The notes below the pieces were generated by a model, which did no database searches, was not told the DNA's origin, and was given only the letters and a program-made list of their open reading frames with translations. From the NCBI GenBank assembly GCA_016801845.1, contig CM028920.1, positions 3,694,501 to 3,758,500 on the forward strand: DNA of 64,000 nt. Reading direction: 5' to 3'. Source of the DNA: Polydactylus sextarius (lineage: Eukaryota; Chordata; Actinopteri; Polynemidae). Positions 14,521 through 28,640 of this stretch are shown here, one piece after another (position 1 is the first letter of the stretch; each line of letters opens with the position of its first letter). The translations under genes and the position numbers were made by a program.

Positions 14521-17500
14521 TATGGGAGCTCCGGCTCTGGGTGGGACGGACTTTGCCAATCATCTTCTCTGCTTCATTGCGTTATTAATAAACTACACAC
14601 TGCAGTCCTGTATGTGTGTGTGAGAGAGGGAGAGAACAGAACAGAACAGAAGGAAAAAATGAATTAATTAAGCAGCCAATGTAGCAGCCAGTGTTGGCTT
14701 ATTATATGAGAAACCCAGCGATCATTTTGCGATGGTTTCAACTGTGTCGCTTTGTTTGTTTCTTCAATTCTATTTATAGAAATTATTTATTGATACACTT
14801 TTACCACTGGGACTTTTTTCAGCTCGAAAAAGGTTCTTTTTACTTTTGTGATCACCTTTGAAATGTTTATCTATGATATGGTGTAATAGCAGTAGAGTGG
14901 AAAATTATTTAGTAGAAAAAGTAAAGTAAGTAAAGAAAATGGGAAAACCAGAAAAACCTCTTGATTTGTGACATTGTGACCCAACCGCTTACCTTTGTAA
15001 TTACATGACTTAAATAGGCTAAAGTAACTGTTACAGTTTTGGGACAATATATGGATCCTTATAAATTAGCTGACTCAACTGTAATTGTGTTAATATGACT
15101 TTTTTATATGTAATTGGCAGCGTGTGGTGATTTTTTTTTTTTTTTTAATTCCTTGTTTGCATTTCTGCTGTTCTTTTCCACCAAACAAGAGATATCTTTG
15201 TTATCGAAAGTCACCAATATCTCAATAAGATAACTCAGAGGTTCAGTGGGAATCATTTTTCCAATTTGGTTGTTCTTGCTCATAATAACAATACAAAAAT
15301 ATGAACTATGCAGCAATACCAGAACAAGTCAGAAAAAAGTATTTCCTTTTCTAAAGATACAAAACAAAATATGGCTTAAAAATGTTGAAAAATCTGAAAA
15401 TCTCCAGCAGTGAAACACTACTGTTGTACACTTGAATAATGTCTCAGGGAGGGTTCATACTTCATTGCTTTTACTGGACATTCTGTAAAATATACAGGTA
15501 AAGTCAGTACAGTACACCATGACTCATTTCTGTTCTTTTACTTCACACTGTGATTTAGTTGATAAGACCACACCAATTTAGTGGGTCCAGTCATGTCCAG
15601 ACAGTTCTGCAAAATGACCTCCACCCTGACATCCTCACTGTGCAGCAGTCAGGTTAGAGCCTAGCTTAACTTCATGTTCTTTCCTGATTGGAGCTTCCAC
15701 TTAGTCCTCCACTCAAATCATCCGTCTGAATGATTTCTCTTCACTTCCTGTTCTAACCTGAGGTGACTGATGTGTAAGAGACAGAAACAGCGCATGCATT
15801 CAAACGTGTGTGTATGCAGGAGCAACGATCCTGTGGTCCATGCATAAATTACCACCTCTTCCCTTACACTGGACTATTTTTTATTACTATTCATAATTCT
15901 GGTGATATTGACACAGTGATAAGTTGAATTGAGTTTATGAGGCTTCTCCTCTGAGAGGGATACCAGCATGCAACTCTGGTTGAGTCAGCAGAATAACATC
16001 AAAACTAATCACAATTTAATAGATCTCCAAGTCCCAAGGTCACAGAGATGTGAATAAAGCATAACCTGGAGCACATTTGGACAAGTTTATCCACATCCAG
16101 GCCACTTCTTCTGGGCTGAACATCAGGGGTTGGATCAGCTCAAAATGGACACCGCTCGCCATGGGCTTTATTTAAATATGTAGTTTCACAGAAGCCATTC
16201 TTTCAGTAATATCCGTATACTAAGACAAGCAATTCCCGGAGCTCTCTTGTTTAATTCCTCACTATAATTCAACACCACCATGCCGAGAGGGCAAAGGCAA
16301 ATTAACAAGTATAAAATTGAACCTGTGTCTGATTAAAGATTGTCCAGCCTTTACACAGAAAACATCTTCCTCAGTTCAACCCTAATACCTTGTTAAAATA
16401 ATTATTGTGTCAAAGACATTAGCCAAAATGACAGAGTCCCACTGCACAAGGTCTTCTGAGATGATTAAAACTATGTATGTTGTCCACAGGAAATATTTAT
16501 TTTTCCACTATACTGTTGTGCTGATTATGCTACTGTTAGAAAAAAATGCAAATGTTTGTTTGTTTCTCAGTACTTCCTGACTTATATACCCTGCCTATTT
16601 GCTTCTTCTAAGGAGTAAGTAAGAAGTAAATGTCTTTGAATGGCTCACAGATACATAATGACATGTTTCCTAAAGGTAAAGTAACGGCACAGAACCATTG
16701 TGCTTATTAATATTACCTGGCAGTTATTAGTGTCACCATATCCTATCTTATTCTTAGTACATATACTTCAGAGAAGCTTGGAGTCTTTTTGTCTCAGACA
16801 TGATTGATCAGCATATTATGTAAACTATTAAGTCTTCACTAGTCGAGTCTTAGAAGGAACACGGTAAAATTGGAAGTTTGTGTTGTACCTGTCAGAAATG
16901 TAAATTTTTCAGTCCAGTGATGTCACGAGCACAGAGAACCTCGAGGCTCCAGAATCAGAGACAGTGAAGGATTGCAGTATTAGGTGTTTTGTAGTAGAAT
17001 AATATGAATTTATTGATGGTCAGAGCAGTGTTTCAAAATAAATGTATGCAGTGCTGTGCTTGTTCTTTTTATCCTTTTCTACCTTTCCTTTTCCCTTCCC
17101 TTTCCTATTTCCCATTGTGTTGTTCCATTTTTAAGTACCCCCATCATCACCAATCACTATTTTTGAATAATTTAAGTGTCTTTGCTCAGTACTATCACTC
17201 AGAAGACAGTCTTTGATATTGCGAGTGCAGTAGGACCATCCTTCATACACCTTCTCTGTCAAAGATAAAGCAGGCCCAGTGGGCCAAGTGACATCAACAT
17301 CAAATGATTAATTAAGAAACACATCCTTCTGAGACAGACATTTCAAATGTGTTTGCAAATTTAAATTGTTCAGTTAAGTAAGGTGCAGTGAGGAAATTAA
17401 TGTACTGGCAAAGATAGGAGTCATTTAATAAAAAAAATAAAAATAAAAATAAAAAGAACTTTGATGATGGCAAACATTGTATTTATAATAAGTCTTTTTT

Positions 17501-17596
17501 TTCATCTTTAACATTACATTTTCATTTTAAACATTCATTATTAAGCAGATCAGATTTCTTTTGTAATAAAGACATGCCATTAAAGTAAATAACACA

Positions 17597-17964
17597 GTGT
17601 TTGAATTTCACCAAGGAAGTGTTGTCTCAAATCAAAGAGATGATCTAACCCGGAGCACATCAGTATCCCTGAGCAGCGTTGCTCACAGGACATTGAGCTG
17701 TTTGCTGTTAGCATTTGGTCGTACTAGATCAAGAGGAGTTCTTGCAAGTCATCCCGATAACTCGCTGTCAGCCGACGCTACAGCCACCTGTCATGTCCCA
17801 GCTGCAAACATCGCACACGCAAGCCTTCCTCCTCATCTCTACAAACTATTTATTCATTTTCTGCTAACTTATTTATTTTTTGTTAATCTTTTCTCATGAT
17901 TTTTTCATGCTGTCAAAGATAAATTTCCTCTTGCGGGACAAATAAAAATCTATTCGATTCTATT
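17597..17964 (+). repeat. retroelement 3' tail, copy 1
   Basis: The last 65 bases (GCTGTCAAAGATAAATTTCC, CTTGCGGGACAAATAAAAAT, then a TCTATT run) form a typical non-LTR element or SINE 3' tail ending in a short tandem motif. A close copy of this tail occurs at 28,575-28,640. The upstream 300 bases contain an open frame of 100 codons that looks accidental. Confidence 0.55.
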
Positions 17965-19359
17965 GTGTTCAATTGTTTAGTTGTCAGTGTGTGAATGCCC
18001 TTAGATACTCAAAATAGCAAATTTTACAATTTGGTAATATGAACTTACAGTCACGTCAACAGCTCTGTACTTGGCTGTACTCAGGCATGTGTTGCTCTCA
18101 GATTGATCAACCAACAAATGGGTATTACAGGCCCAAGAGCTGTGCTGCCTGCTAATTGCTAAACATTGCTAATAACATTTATCAGTAAAGAAAAATTCAA
18201 GTTCAAGTTCTGCAAAGAGTAACACAGCATCTGTGTGGGAGTCAGTACTGCCAATTCAGTGGAACAGCTCAAGTGGATACAATTATAGTTAAAAGACTTC
18301 CCAGCTTACCAGATCTAATCTCTAATAGTGTGAAAAATATGTATGTTGGAAAAATATGTTTATAAATCTTGTGATTATTGTACAGAGGTGGACATCATGA
18401 GTTCAAGAGAGCATATGAAGTTTAAGAGGAATTCTCAGCCATGAAGGGCCTCAAAGTTTTCTAAACAACATTAAGCAAGCAGTAATACAACAGAATGCAG
18501 TATATACCAATATTACTTCATTGTCAAGGGCAATGTAATAACACACTGCAAATCTATAGATCTAATTTCAACAATTTGCTCTGAGACACCAGAATCCCCA
18601 TTGCTTTATATTTTCCTCTACACAGCCAATTTATGACAAATCACTTGTGTTCAGATGAAGTTGTTTATGACATCATTCGATGACATCAAAAACTTTTGGA
18701 CAGTCTCTCTTTAAATACATTTTAGTGATTTAGTAAATTGTACATATAACATGATAGTTGTGAGAGAGAATTATGTTGAATAAGAAGGAATTTATTTATT
18801 CATTTATAATTTGTAATTAAGACTCTAACATGACCCTTTGAGAGGAATGTGCTTACTAACATTAATCACACAATCATAAAAATAAAATCAATGAAACAGT
18901 AGAAAGAATAACAGTATGAGAAAGTCTCAGAATTAGTTTTCAACTAATTGGTTGGACTGTCAGTACTTTGTAGTGATGACTAGAAATTTGCACTTGTTGA
19001 AAACTGGTGCGCTAACTTCACATAAAAGAAACCGACAAACCATACTAATTGGTTTTATAATCTGAAGTAAACTCTTCATAAAGGGTCTCTTCCTCTGCCT
19101 TTAAGGAATATATTTAGACAGCAATTTGCCTTGAGGAATTATCTATTATAACTAAATACAATCTATAGGCCACTGAGGGACAATCTACTCCTCTAGGACT
19201 TAAAATTAAAAATGCAAAGCACTACCTCACATCTACTCTGCAGCAGCAATAAGGTTTTTACACTTTTGCAGTGTCATCTCAAAGCTGAGTTTTCTTTTTT
19301 TTTTTTTTTCAATTTTATTCAAAATAGTTGTTTTTTACAACTTCCTGTGAAGTTGCTGA

Positions 19360-19790
19360 GCTCACCAGATCCAGTGACCTCACTCCAGGGATGGAGTCCC
19401 AATACCCATCGTGAGTGCATCACTGAGCCTGAAGTTGCACCAACAGAGTGGTGCACCCCAATGGTTGACCCATTCCACACAAAAATGTAGAAAAGTTTTG
19501 AGTGTGTATGGACATCTGTGAGGTAAAGTAACAGTCTCCAAGAGTTCCAACCGACCCTACAGAACAGGGATACTAAGAGAATGTCCATCCTCATCACACT
19601 GTTTGGACCATACTACTTCATATGCTCATATGCCTCCATTTGGCATCACCGGTGTCCCAGATCATTCCAAGGAAATGCTGGGAGGCCTGGAGGGAGCTGT
19701 AGTCCACATGGATGATATCATTGTGCATGGCACAAAACTGAGCATTAGGAGCCATGGCACAGAGTCATTGAGTGGCTAGACTCTACTGAG
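19360..19790 (+). mobile_element. Ty3/gypsy-type LTR retrotransposon reverse-transcriptase fragment, degenerate
   Basis: Translated in short frames, this stretch gives APTEWCTPMV (19,437-19,466), then ITLFGPYYF, then PPFGITGVPDHS and GLEGAVVHMDDIIVHGT (to about 19,731). These correspond in order to the reverse-transcriptase core of gypsy elements, with MDDI being the catalytic double-aspartate motif. Frames change between blocks and much of the usual spacing is missing, so it is a dead internal deletion copy. No LTRs or tRNA primer site were found around it. Confidence 0.75.
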
Positions 19791-19821
19791 ACTGAGAGGG
19801 CTGCATGCTCTAGTGATGATC

Positions 19822-20420
19822 AAAAAAAGATCAGACTTTATTGATCCCATCAGGGAAATTATTGTGTCCCAATAGCAGTAAATAAACATATTGCAGTAAA
19901 AAAGATGACATCAAACATTCAGAGTGGACATGGGGTCCTGTCCTGCAGACAGATTTCACACAAATTAAAGAGGACTGTGCTCATCTGCTGCCTGAGGCTC
20001 CTCGTTCAAATTCAAATGCAAATTCCTTTAACACATCCCACAGTGGTGAAATGTCACTATTGCAGCAAAACAAAGATCAGAGAAACAGAGCACTAAACAC
20101 ACCTTAGAAATACCAAATAAACTAGAAAAATAAGTTTAATCAAGTCACCAAATACCGATATGTCCATTGTTTACAAGAGTTTATAGTTTGGAGTTTGTGT
20201 CTACTGGGTGCAGTGCTGATTGTAGTTTTACTGCTCCAGAAAGGAATCATCTGCAATAGTATTTGTATTTGTAGTATTACGCAGTCTACCACAGAAGAAG
20301 CTCTGCAGTCCAATGAGTGAGTCTTTCAGTGAGACAGGATAGAAGTTCTTCATCATGGATGACCACCTCCACTGCATCTAGGGGGCATCCTGGCACACAG
20401 TTGCCACTGTAATAAACCAC
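19822..20420 (-). repeat. probable retroelement 3' part in reverse orientation
   Basis: GACTTTATTGATCCCATCAGGGAAATT at 19,832 is the reverse complement of a GGGATCAATAAA-type LINE/SINE tail. If so, the body of the element extends to the right. The right-hand DNA (for example around 20,280-20,400) has no clear coding frame. The limits are uncertain. Confidence 0.4.
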
Positions 20421-23400
20421 CTCAGTTGCATGAGCTGATGAGATTCAGTGTGGTGGCATAAAGGCTGCTTGTGGTAGATGCTCTATCCAAGATCCTGTGT
20501 TGCAACACAACAATACACTAGCATTGTCCAAGCTGGGACAGCAGCTCTATGAAGTACCAGGCACAAGCAATGGTTGGTGGCCTCAAGATATAGCAGTAAA
20601 TTTACTGTTTGTGCATGATCATAACGAGAAACAGAATAGTAATCCCTGAGAAAATGACAGCAGAAGCGTATTCATGAGGGTCAACAAGGATTTAACAAGC
20701 CTCCAGATATATCTCACCCAGCTGGACATTTTAGGACTGTTTCATACTTGGTTGGGTCAGCTCATTAAACCTGTTCAGAGATTTAAATTTGTGAATTTCA
20801 TTTAAAAATAACAAAAGAGGCAGAGAAATAAAGACACCGTTGATAGTGTTTGCAGTCTGAATGATTGCCAAAGCATTTTGAAAAAGGTTGATGATTGTTT
20901 TGAAGGGAACAGTAAAGAACTCGATTTGCTGTAGAGAAATAATAAGCTATTGTTTTGAAGAGTAAAACAGAGGAGAATTAAATGTGTTTGTTAGTTTAAG
21001 AGAAAATAATGGATAAAACTAAAGAGCTTTGTTTGTTCAGAGTAATTGAAGTTCAGAGGTTATTTAGTAGAGCAGCATCTAACAGGCGAAGATGTTGTGG
21101 GTGCATATATCCGTGTCAGTCACTACTTCACTATGGAAAGTGTCTTGATGGACAGATCTGTAAGGCAGAACAATACAGGTTCATGCGTTTTGCCCAGTGT
21201 TTATGTTAAGAGGTAATTGTGTCTTATTGTTTACAGAATAGGAGCCTTCACTACGTCTCACATACATGGAAAGTAGAAAGCATCTAATTGATAACAGTAT
21301 AAATCTGTCTATCTCTGAGTCTGAGATATAAATATATCATTCATTGGTGATGTGAACACACACCTCCTGTTCCTTCTAACCTCAGCCCCGCCCTCCCTCC
21401 AGCAGACCCTGAAATAATTCATTATTGTGTTCGTCTCAGAGACCTGATCCACAAACAGCTGCACATCCAGGCACCGATCAGCTGGGAAATTGATCCTCCC
21501 AAAGAATAACATTCACAAGGTGAGTTTTGGTGTGGTTTGTTTGGAGGCAACATTACATTCAGCAGGTGCAAACACTGAGCCAAACCAATGTGTTTTAATA
21601 TCTTCATCTTTCTTCAAATTGGAAGAGATAGTTTCTTTTGTTTATTTTTTTTTTTTTTTATTTTTCTGTTTTACAAAGAACTGGCCCAGAAATATGCTGT
21701 GGTCTTTTCCTTGACTGTGTGGTCTTAAACTTTTTTTTTAAATAGGGTCTAAATTGACCACTTGATTTAAGACTAAACAAATATTGGTAGTAAAATGGTA
21801 TTTCTGCAAAATAGCATTCAGTGCCTCTGCTTGTTATTTTGGTTTTATGGCCCAAAAGTTTCTATGTTTGACTCAGACCCAAGCTGCTGTTTTTAGCTAT
21901 AAAGCCCTGACAAACCCAATGTAAACTCCTCAGAACCAAACAGTAGACAGTGACAGTGGCATTCAACAGCCTGGTCTTTTTCAGGTGCTGGTTAAGACCA
22001 AAACAGAGCTGAAGCCATCACGTGGTCAACATGGTGTGTTGTCTCACTGAGTATAACAGCAAAAGCCTTTGTTTTTTTTTAATTTGTTCTTGTTTAAGAA
22101 TAAGATTTAGTGACAATCTAAGTAAAACATCTAATACCAAATTAGCAGAGTAGGCACAAAAGTGATAAAGTACAACCTGATGTGTCGGTAGTATCCTGTC
22201 CTTAGTTACTTGACAAAATGTTATAGTTGGATGTGAATTGCCCTAATATAATGATTGATTGGCCTGAGTTGGGTTTTCCCAAAGAAGGCAGTTTGAGTCT
22301 AAATCAATTAGATCACCTGAAACACAGACTGAAAGAGAGAGGAAAGTGAGGGAGAACAGCATTCGAGGCTGTCCAAGTGTCAGTACAAGAACAATAGACC
22401 ATTTGTTGCTGACTGGAAGGCTTATATGGTTTGGAGAGAGGAGGCAAAGGGAGGCCAAGACCAATAATAAAAAAGAAGGAAAAAAATTAACATTAGCAGA
22501 AACTAACACTTTGCGTACTTGTCTCACTAAGGGAAATGGATTCCGACCCGGAAATGGCATTTCTTGCTCCTCAGACTACAGCTCCTGCTGACACCTAGAG
22601 ATTTAACTCAACCAAAGCCATAAATATGTCCACCTGCATGCAAAGAAGACTAGAGCATGGTGGGGGCGGGGCAGTCTCACTTGACTTGACAGCAGCACAC
22701 CATTCCAGGTGGCAAACATTTCACCTAGTGGCCATTGCTTCAGAAGTAAAGTGAAACTAGATGACACCATGGTGCTGCCCATGCCGGAGACTGCAGGACC
22801 AGATGGTCTAATTCTAGTTTTGAGACTATAGTCAGCCAAAGATGTGAAAATTAAACAGTGTGGAGCAGTGTAAGACACAACTCCTGTGTTTTGTTCACAA
22901 GTACAAACCTGACCAGACCAGACAGGTGCTGAATGGCAAACTTGCTGCACATTATCACAAAATTGGTACTGTCTTGATCCTGAATGAATGGTGCTCATAT
23001 ACACTGACTACCAAAATCAGGACAATAATAGCTACCATTATGGCAAGACTTGATTGTGCCTTGTAAAAAGAGGTTCCATCTCTTGCAAAGTTTTAAGTGG
23101 TTGTCTCTGGGGATGGAGGGGAGGGATCAACCTCCAGACTCATATGACACATACAGTCATGGAAAAAATTATTAGACCACTCTTGTTTTCTACAACACCC
23201 CCATTTCAAATTAATTTTGGGAGGACGTCACAAGAAATATTAATACAGGTAAGACAATTGTTTAGTTTTTGGCTGATTCAGGAGCTACACACACTACCAC
23301 TGTTGTTTCCAGTGGAGATATTCTTTCTGAGCATTGTCCAATACATTTGACGGTGGCAAATTTGATGTATCAGTTTGGAATCGTTGTCACTTCCTATTTG

Positions 23401-26400
23401 GACAAACATGAGATTTTTCAATTGGACACAGCAACACTATTTAAATTTAGACTTTGACAATTCACTGTATGCATATGACTGTGCCCTGTCACCAAGTGAT
23501 GACAGTCTGACATCATCCTTGCTTAACTTCACACACTCACACTCCAATAAAAAAGCAGACCCATTCACAACAACACACACACACACACACCACATGTGAA
23601 TGTAGGACAGGTTGAGGATTTTATATGTATGTAATGAAGGACTGCGTCTATTGGACAGCTACTGCTGCTGCTGCCTCTGTTTTATTATCTCCCCCAGGCA
23701 ACGGTATTTATAGACATCCAACTTGATGTGTCCTTGGTGAAATTAATTGATAATGCGGGGGTAGGACTTAAGGATGTAGATGTGCTCAAATAAACAACTC
23801 ACTGACTGGATGCAGGTACCAGGAAATTCCAGATTATTGTATAGCTGTGAGATAATGTAGTCAAGAGATCTGAGAGAACATATAAATTCAAGAGTTGCAG
23901 TTATATGCACATCTGAGCTTTGAGTTTCTCACACACTGGGCAATGCTACCATCCATCTCAGCATTGATAATGGCATGCCAGCCGAACTAGAGGAGGTTCC
24001 ACCCTGTTTATAGGCACATTACAAATATGAGATGAGGCCTGATGAAAGACGCTGTGTCTTGTGTAGTTCACTCAAAATCTGATTTCAGACCACACACGAA
24101 ACAATACCCATTAAAGAGCACATAAGCGCATTTGATGGTATGAAGCCTTAAAAGAGGGAATTCCCAGCGGTAATTCACCAGCTACACTTTCAATTCTCCC
24201 AACTTGACAGGATCCAACACCTGAAAAACCTGCTGACTGGTGATTTGTCAAAGACTTGAGAGTAGTGAATGCATCTAAACACTGCGGGATACCACATGCC
24301 TTATCTGTGCTACAAACAATGCAGCATCTGAACCCTGCTCGAACCCTGTGCAGACTTTGTTTAACTCTCTATTGGACTCCATCCTAAGGAAAGTTTCTTT
24401 AGTTTCATCAGAATTCCATTACAACACCAACTTCTCCAAACAACATGTTTGTCTCTTTAGTAGACAAAGATTTCTCACAGTCATAAGCACTGTGATGTGG
24501 GCAAAGGATAGGGTAATATTGTTATACTTTTCCACTATTACTTTGGAGTGCTTTGAGGAGCATGTGTTTGTGTGTGTTCAATTATTTTCAGGTGGCAGTG
24601 GTAAAAAATCATTTTTACTTTGCATCTCAAGTTAATTTGTGTAAAGCTGCTTCCCTGTTGCTCCATCCCTATAATGTGCAGACTAATGTTTCCTGGTGAA
24701 ATGAGTCCTCACTGCAGGACATGACACTTAAGGAGAGACAGTGACATATGAAGATGTTTTTTTTTTTATAGCACCAGACACAATGTGTCGAAAATATGTT
24801 AAAATTTTACCCAAAAAACTAAAGTTTACCTGTGATGTGATACATGGTGTGTACAAAACCTACATGATGGCTGTCCTGTCGAGCATCAAATCACTGGGTG
24901 CTAATTACAAAACTAATCAATATACGTCTAGTTCAAAAATGCTTAGTGGCATTCTGCTGCAGCCTTTTAGTCATTCCTCTGCAGTTAACAGTCCCAACGA
25001 CAAGATAAATGGAGCCATTCAGAATAATGAGTGCCACAAGTACATAGGTCAAAAGCTCCTTTTAGTATTAAATTAGAGTAAGGGTACTGAGTCACGGATA
25101 TTAAGTCAATTGATGAGTGAAATTTGAACACAGCGTGAAGCGGCGGAATTTAGGAAAGCTCTGCAGTAATTGGACTAGATGCTTTAGTGCATAACTTCTT
25201 TTTCCAGTGCACAGGAGGAATGAGAACAATTTGCTATGTAAAAGATACAGCCTGCTGAGATGGTGCTTATACTATGGATAGAACGGCAGAGACGAGGTCA
25301 CTTCATTAAAAGTTTCATCTGTTATTAATGTTCTGATGGACTCCCTGGAGACACTTCTTATACTTTAACTGGCTGTTAGTTTGGAGTCTTATTGTGGGTA
25401 ACTATATATCTGTTTTCCATTTTAATTATATGTAGAATACTTTAACTTGTACACATGGGATCACACATATGTAATTATTATGATAATGTGGACAATAAGC
25501 ATAAACATGTGCTATCATCAAAAAAGATGGTACATGTACATATAGTCCCAACTTTATTTTCTGACCTGTTTACTCTGACAAGAACTTAAACAATTATTCA
25601 GTTATTCAAGTATCAAAGCAGACTTTTTATGCAAGTCAATGGTTCTGTTATTCTTGAAGACATTCTATATTTTGTCTAATCTATAAATCAGACAGTAGCT
25701 GAGCCAGCATGGGTTGGAGACGATTAAATGTAAGATATTTTCCAAAGCTCTCATGAAGAGATCCACTTCACATGGAGCTGCTGTGGTAGCAACATTATAC
25801 AGGGTATAAATTGAGAGCTGCGGATTCACTGATAAGCAGTGGAAGCTGTGGTATTCAGATAAGCTTCCTGTACCTGATGTTATATACAATTGAGCTTCAT
25901 ATCATAAACTCTCCATGTCAAAGACACATGATGAGATCACAATGGCAAAGAGATTAACGATTAACAGAACTGGGACCTGTGTTGGCCCAGGGTTATGATA
26001 ACCTTGTCATCACTTGTCAGGTGTGTAAACTTCATCACAAGGTGTGTTTCATCTCTCTCAGCTCTGGGGAACCTGGTGGTTAACAGAGATTTACTCCTCC
26101 AGTGATTCCTTATCTGCTCGACTGCATCTCACAGCAAACTATTCCCCCGCTCTTCACTCCATATACCTTTTGTCTGAGAGCTCTGACGATATATAATAAC
26201 TATAGTGTCTGCTACTAACTGATAGAGGGATATAATACACTTATCACAACAAAATCATCAGCTACATACCATATCCTTAAGGGGTACTGAACTGATATCA
26301 TGGGGGTGCTACAAGGAATGATAAAACAGGGTCAATAAACTCACTGTTAAGAAGCCGACTGTACCACAGAGACACATTAGGTACTTGTAGGAATATTATA

Positions 26401-28574
26401 GAATATCATGCTTTATAATATCAGGGCTTATTCATCAGGGAAACCTTTGTATTTTCACATAATTCGCAAGGGATAAACCAAATGAATCCAGATCCTAATA
26501 TGGAGTTCTCATCTAAAAAATAATAAAAAAAATAATGTAGGAAAGAGGTAAAAAACACAAATCATCCATTGGTTCCAGCTCACTCTGACAGGATAGCATG
26601 ATGGTGGTGTCGTCATGGCAACAGGATATCTATGATACAAAAGCATAACACGTTCACACAAGGATACACGAATACACATCTTAGTTCTATCTAAATCCAG
26701 TGTTCTGAAGTGACACAAAAAAAGATAGAGTAATAGAGAAGAGAGCTGGAAAATTAAACATTGTTATGCCACCCCTGACTGCAGATTATCCATCTTAGAG
26801 TCTTTTGCATTTTGCTGATGGATGGGCTCATTTACATTGCTTAAAAACAAATTAGACTGCAAGCCAGTCAGTAATTCTCTAAACTTGAAAATTCAGCTTC
26901 TTTAATCAAATCTTACATTTCGAATACAATGGATGCATTTTTAAAAATTCAAACAGGAACATGTGGATCCATTTGACATATTTATAGATACATCACCACT
27001 TTAAGTCACTTACATTGATGGTGATGATGGCTTATGAACATTAATAAAAGATGTTGTTCCCCTTTTTCAAAGTCTGTTCTTCTACAATATTCAGTATTAA
27101 AGAGGTTTCATCATAAGGTTAAGTTTCTATTCCATACAGGAGAATAAGGAATAAAGGAACCAGGAATTACTGAAGCAAGAGCCTCATTGCAGTCACACCT
27201 GAGCTGAAGTTCCTTCTCACCAGATCGCCATCTCTTTTCTATCAGGATAATTTCAAAAGACACTGGTGCTGAAACCTTATTTCTTATCTGACAGGCCCCT
27301 TTGTCTCCGTAGTTACACATAGCACTCGGTCAATCCTGGCAGCAGAAAATCATTTACCACTTTTTCTCCACACGCTCCGGTGCAGCTCGGTGGCAGAAAG
27401 CATCATTTGCAAGCAAAAGAATTCTCATCGCCGTCTGAGATATTTGGGATGGTGGTTCACGTTGTGTGTTGCTCAAGAGCAAAAAATTAGCAAATCAAGT
27501 CTAGAGGGAAAACAGCAACATTACCCAACTTAATGGGAGATGCTTTAAAGTCTGTACTTGATAATCACCTCATTATCCTGCAATCAGTCAACATAAGAGC
27601 TGAGAAAAGTATACGAATTATATGAATTCCCAAAATGGTTCTTAACAGAGGACTGTTTTTACATTATTTACCAGTGTTCATTGGCTGATGGCTGAATGGA
27701 GCAGCTAGTTTGGGTGATGGATCTTTCACTCCATCATGGGTAATGGGGTAGGCAGCGAGGAGTAAATAGGAGCTGAGGTATCGCAATAGAAAGCAACACC
27801 AGGGGCCAAGGTTGCATTCAATACCATTTATTCAAGTTTATATGAAGTGGAAATCTTGTGCCAAAGTGCTGGACAGGAATCGTTGACTGCTACAGCTCCT
27901 GGGTTTCAAAAACGCACATGCTACAGACACAGAAAATCAGTGGGAGGAATCACTGTAATAATTAAAATCAACATGCTGGGGTGTCATATAGATATTATGT
28001 GCTGTCGGAAATGATTAGCCTCAAAGATATTTAATCAATATTTTCATATTATATACATCAAACGACTGTGTATTGTCAGAGGTGTTGCTCAAAGTTAGGA
28101 ATGTGATGATGAAGCACGTAGCAGATAAAGAGACATATATCTGCCTCAGGAGGTTAAAGAGATCGAACTAAAACAAGAAGCAGGTTTGTTTGTTAGATTG
28201 TTAAAGACATGACGTGCTCACTAAGGATAACCTGTCCAGTATGGCTGGTTTATCCATTTATCATCCAATTTTAGCTTGCCACAGCTTACTATGCTATTTA
28301 TATCTGTAGTAAAGTAGCAAAAGTTGAGTTCAGCAGCGTCAAACTGATCAGAGAGTGGAATCAATAGGAATCAAAGACTGAAACACTTTAACCTTCATCA
28401 AAGTTTGATTGATTGATTCATTGTAAGACAGTTTTCACAATTTAGTCACCAAATATTAAATAGTATAAGTTGATATTCATTCAAGCTTCAAAACTATAGT
28501 AGCAGTCAGGTTCAGATGCTAATGTTTTTAATTATTTGCTTATATATGATTTACCTGTTAATCTATTTTTTGTG
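20421..28574. other. no gene seen; some retroelement-like debris
   Basis: Mostly unannotated. A phrase ACAGTCATGGAAAAAATTAT followed by TAGACCACTC at 23,153 is known from fish DNA-transposon ends. A short frame at 23,266-23,457 starts FLADSGATHTT, like a retroelement aspartic protease. The frame at 24,741-25,076 (111 codons) has no recognisable feature. Confidence 0.55.
21350..21512 (+). other. weak candidate exon-like block
   Basis: After a stop near 21,350 one frame stays open to a TAA at about 21,508. It reads EIIHYCVRLRDLIHKQLHIQ in its middle, preceded by a pyrimidine-rich CCCTCCCTCCAG acceptor-like sequence. A perfect AAG|GTGAGT donor follows the stop at 21,519. I recognise no family, and a 50-codon frame can arise by chance, so I do not call a gene. 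Confidence 0.2.
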
Positions 28575-28640
28575 ATTTGTTTATGCTGTCAAACAGATAA
28601 ATTTCCCCTTGTGGGACAAATAAAAATATTCTATTCTTCT
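28575..28640 (+). repeat. retroelement 3' tail, copy 2
   Basis: TATGCTGTCAAACAGATAAA, TTTCCCCTTGTGGGACAAAT and a TATTCTATTCT end. It shares nearly every base with the tail at 17,900-17,964 apart from small indels. That similarity shows both are the 3' end of one retroposon family. Confidence 0.6.

Larger units (their letters stand above)
7741..17596. other. no gene seen apart from transposon relics
   Basis: Contains the minisatellite at 8,488, the LINE fragment at 13,100 and a possible relic transposon at 13,960. The longest frame (12,191-12,655, 154 codons) is Phe/Ser/Leu-rich low-complexity translation of a CT-rich stretch and has no exon context. Confidence 0.65.

Noticed and set aside
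22603..23004. 133-codon minus-strand frame
   Set aside because: No family resemblance, no exon signals, and it overlaps a plus-strand frame of similar quality.
24741..25076. 111-codon frame
   Set aside because: Ordinary composition but isolated, starts beside a T run and matches nothing I know.
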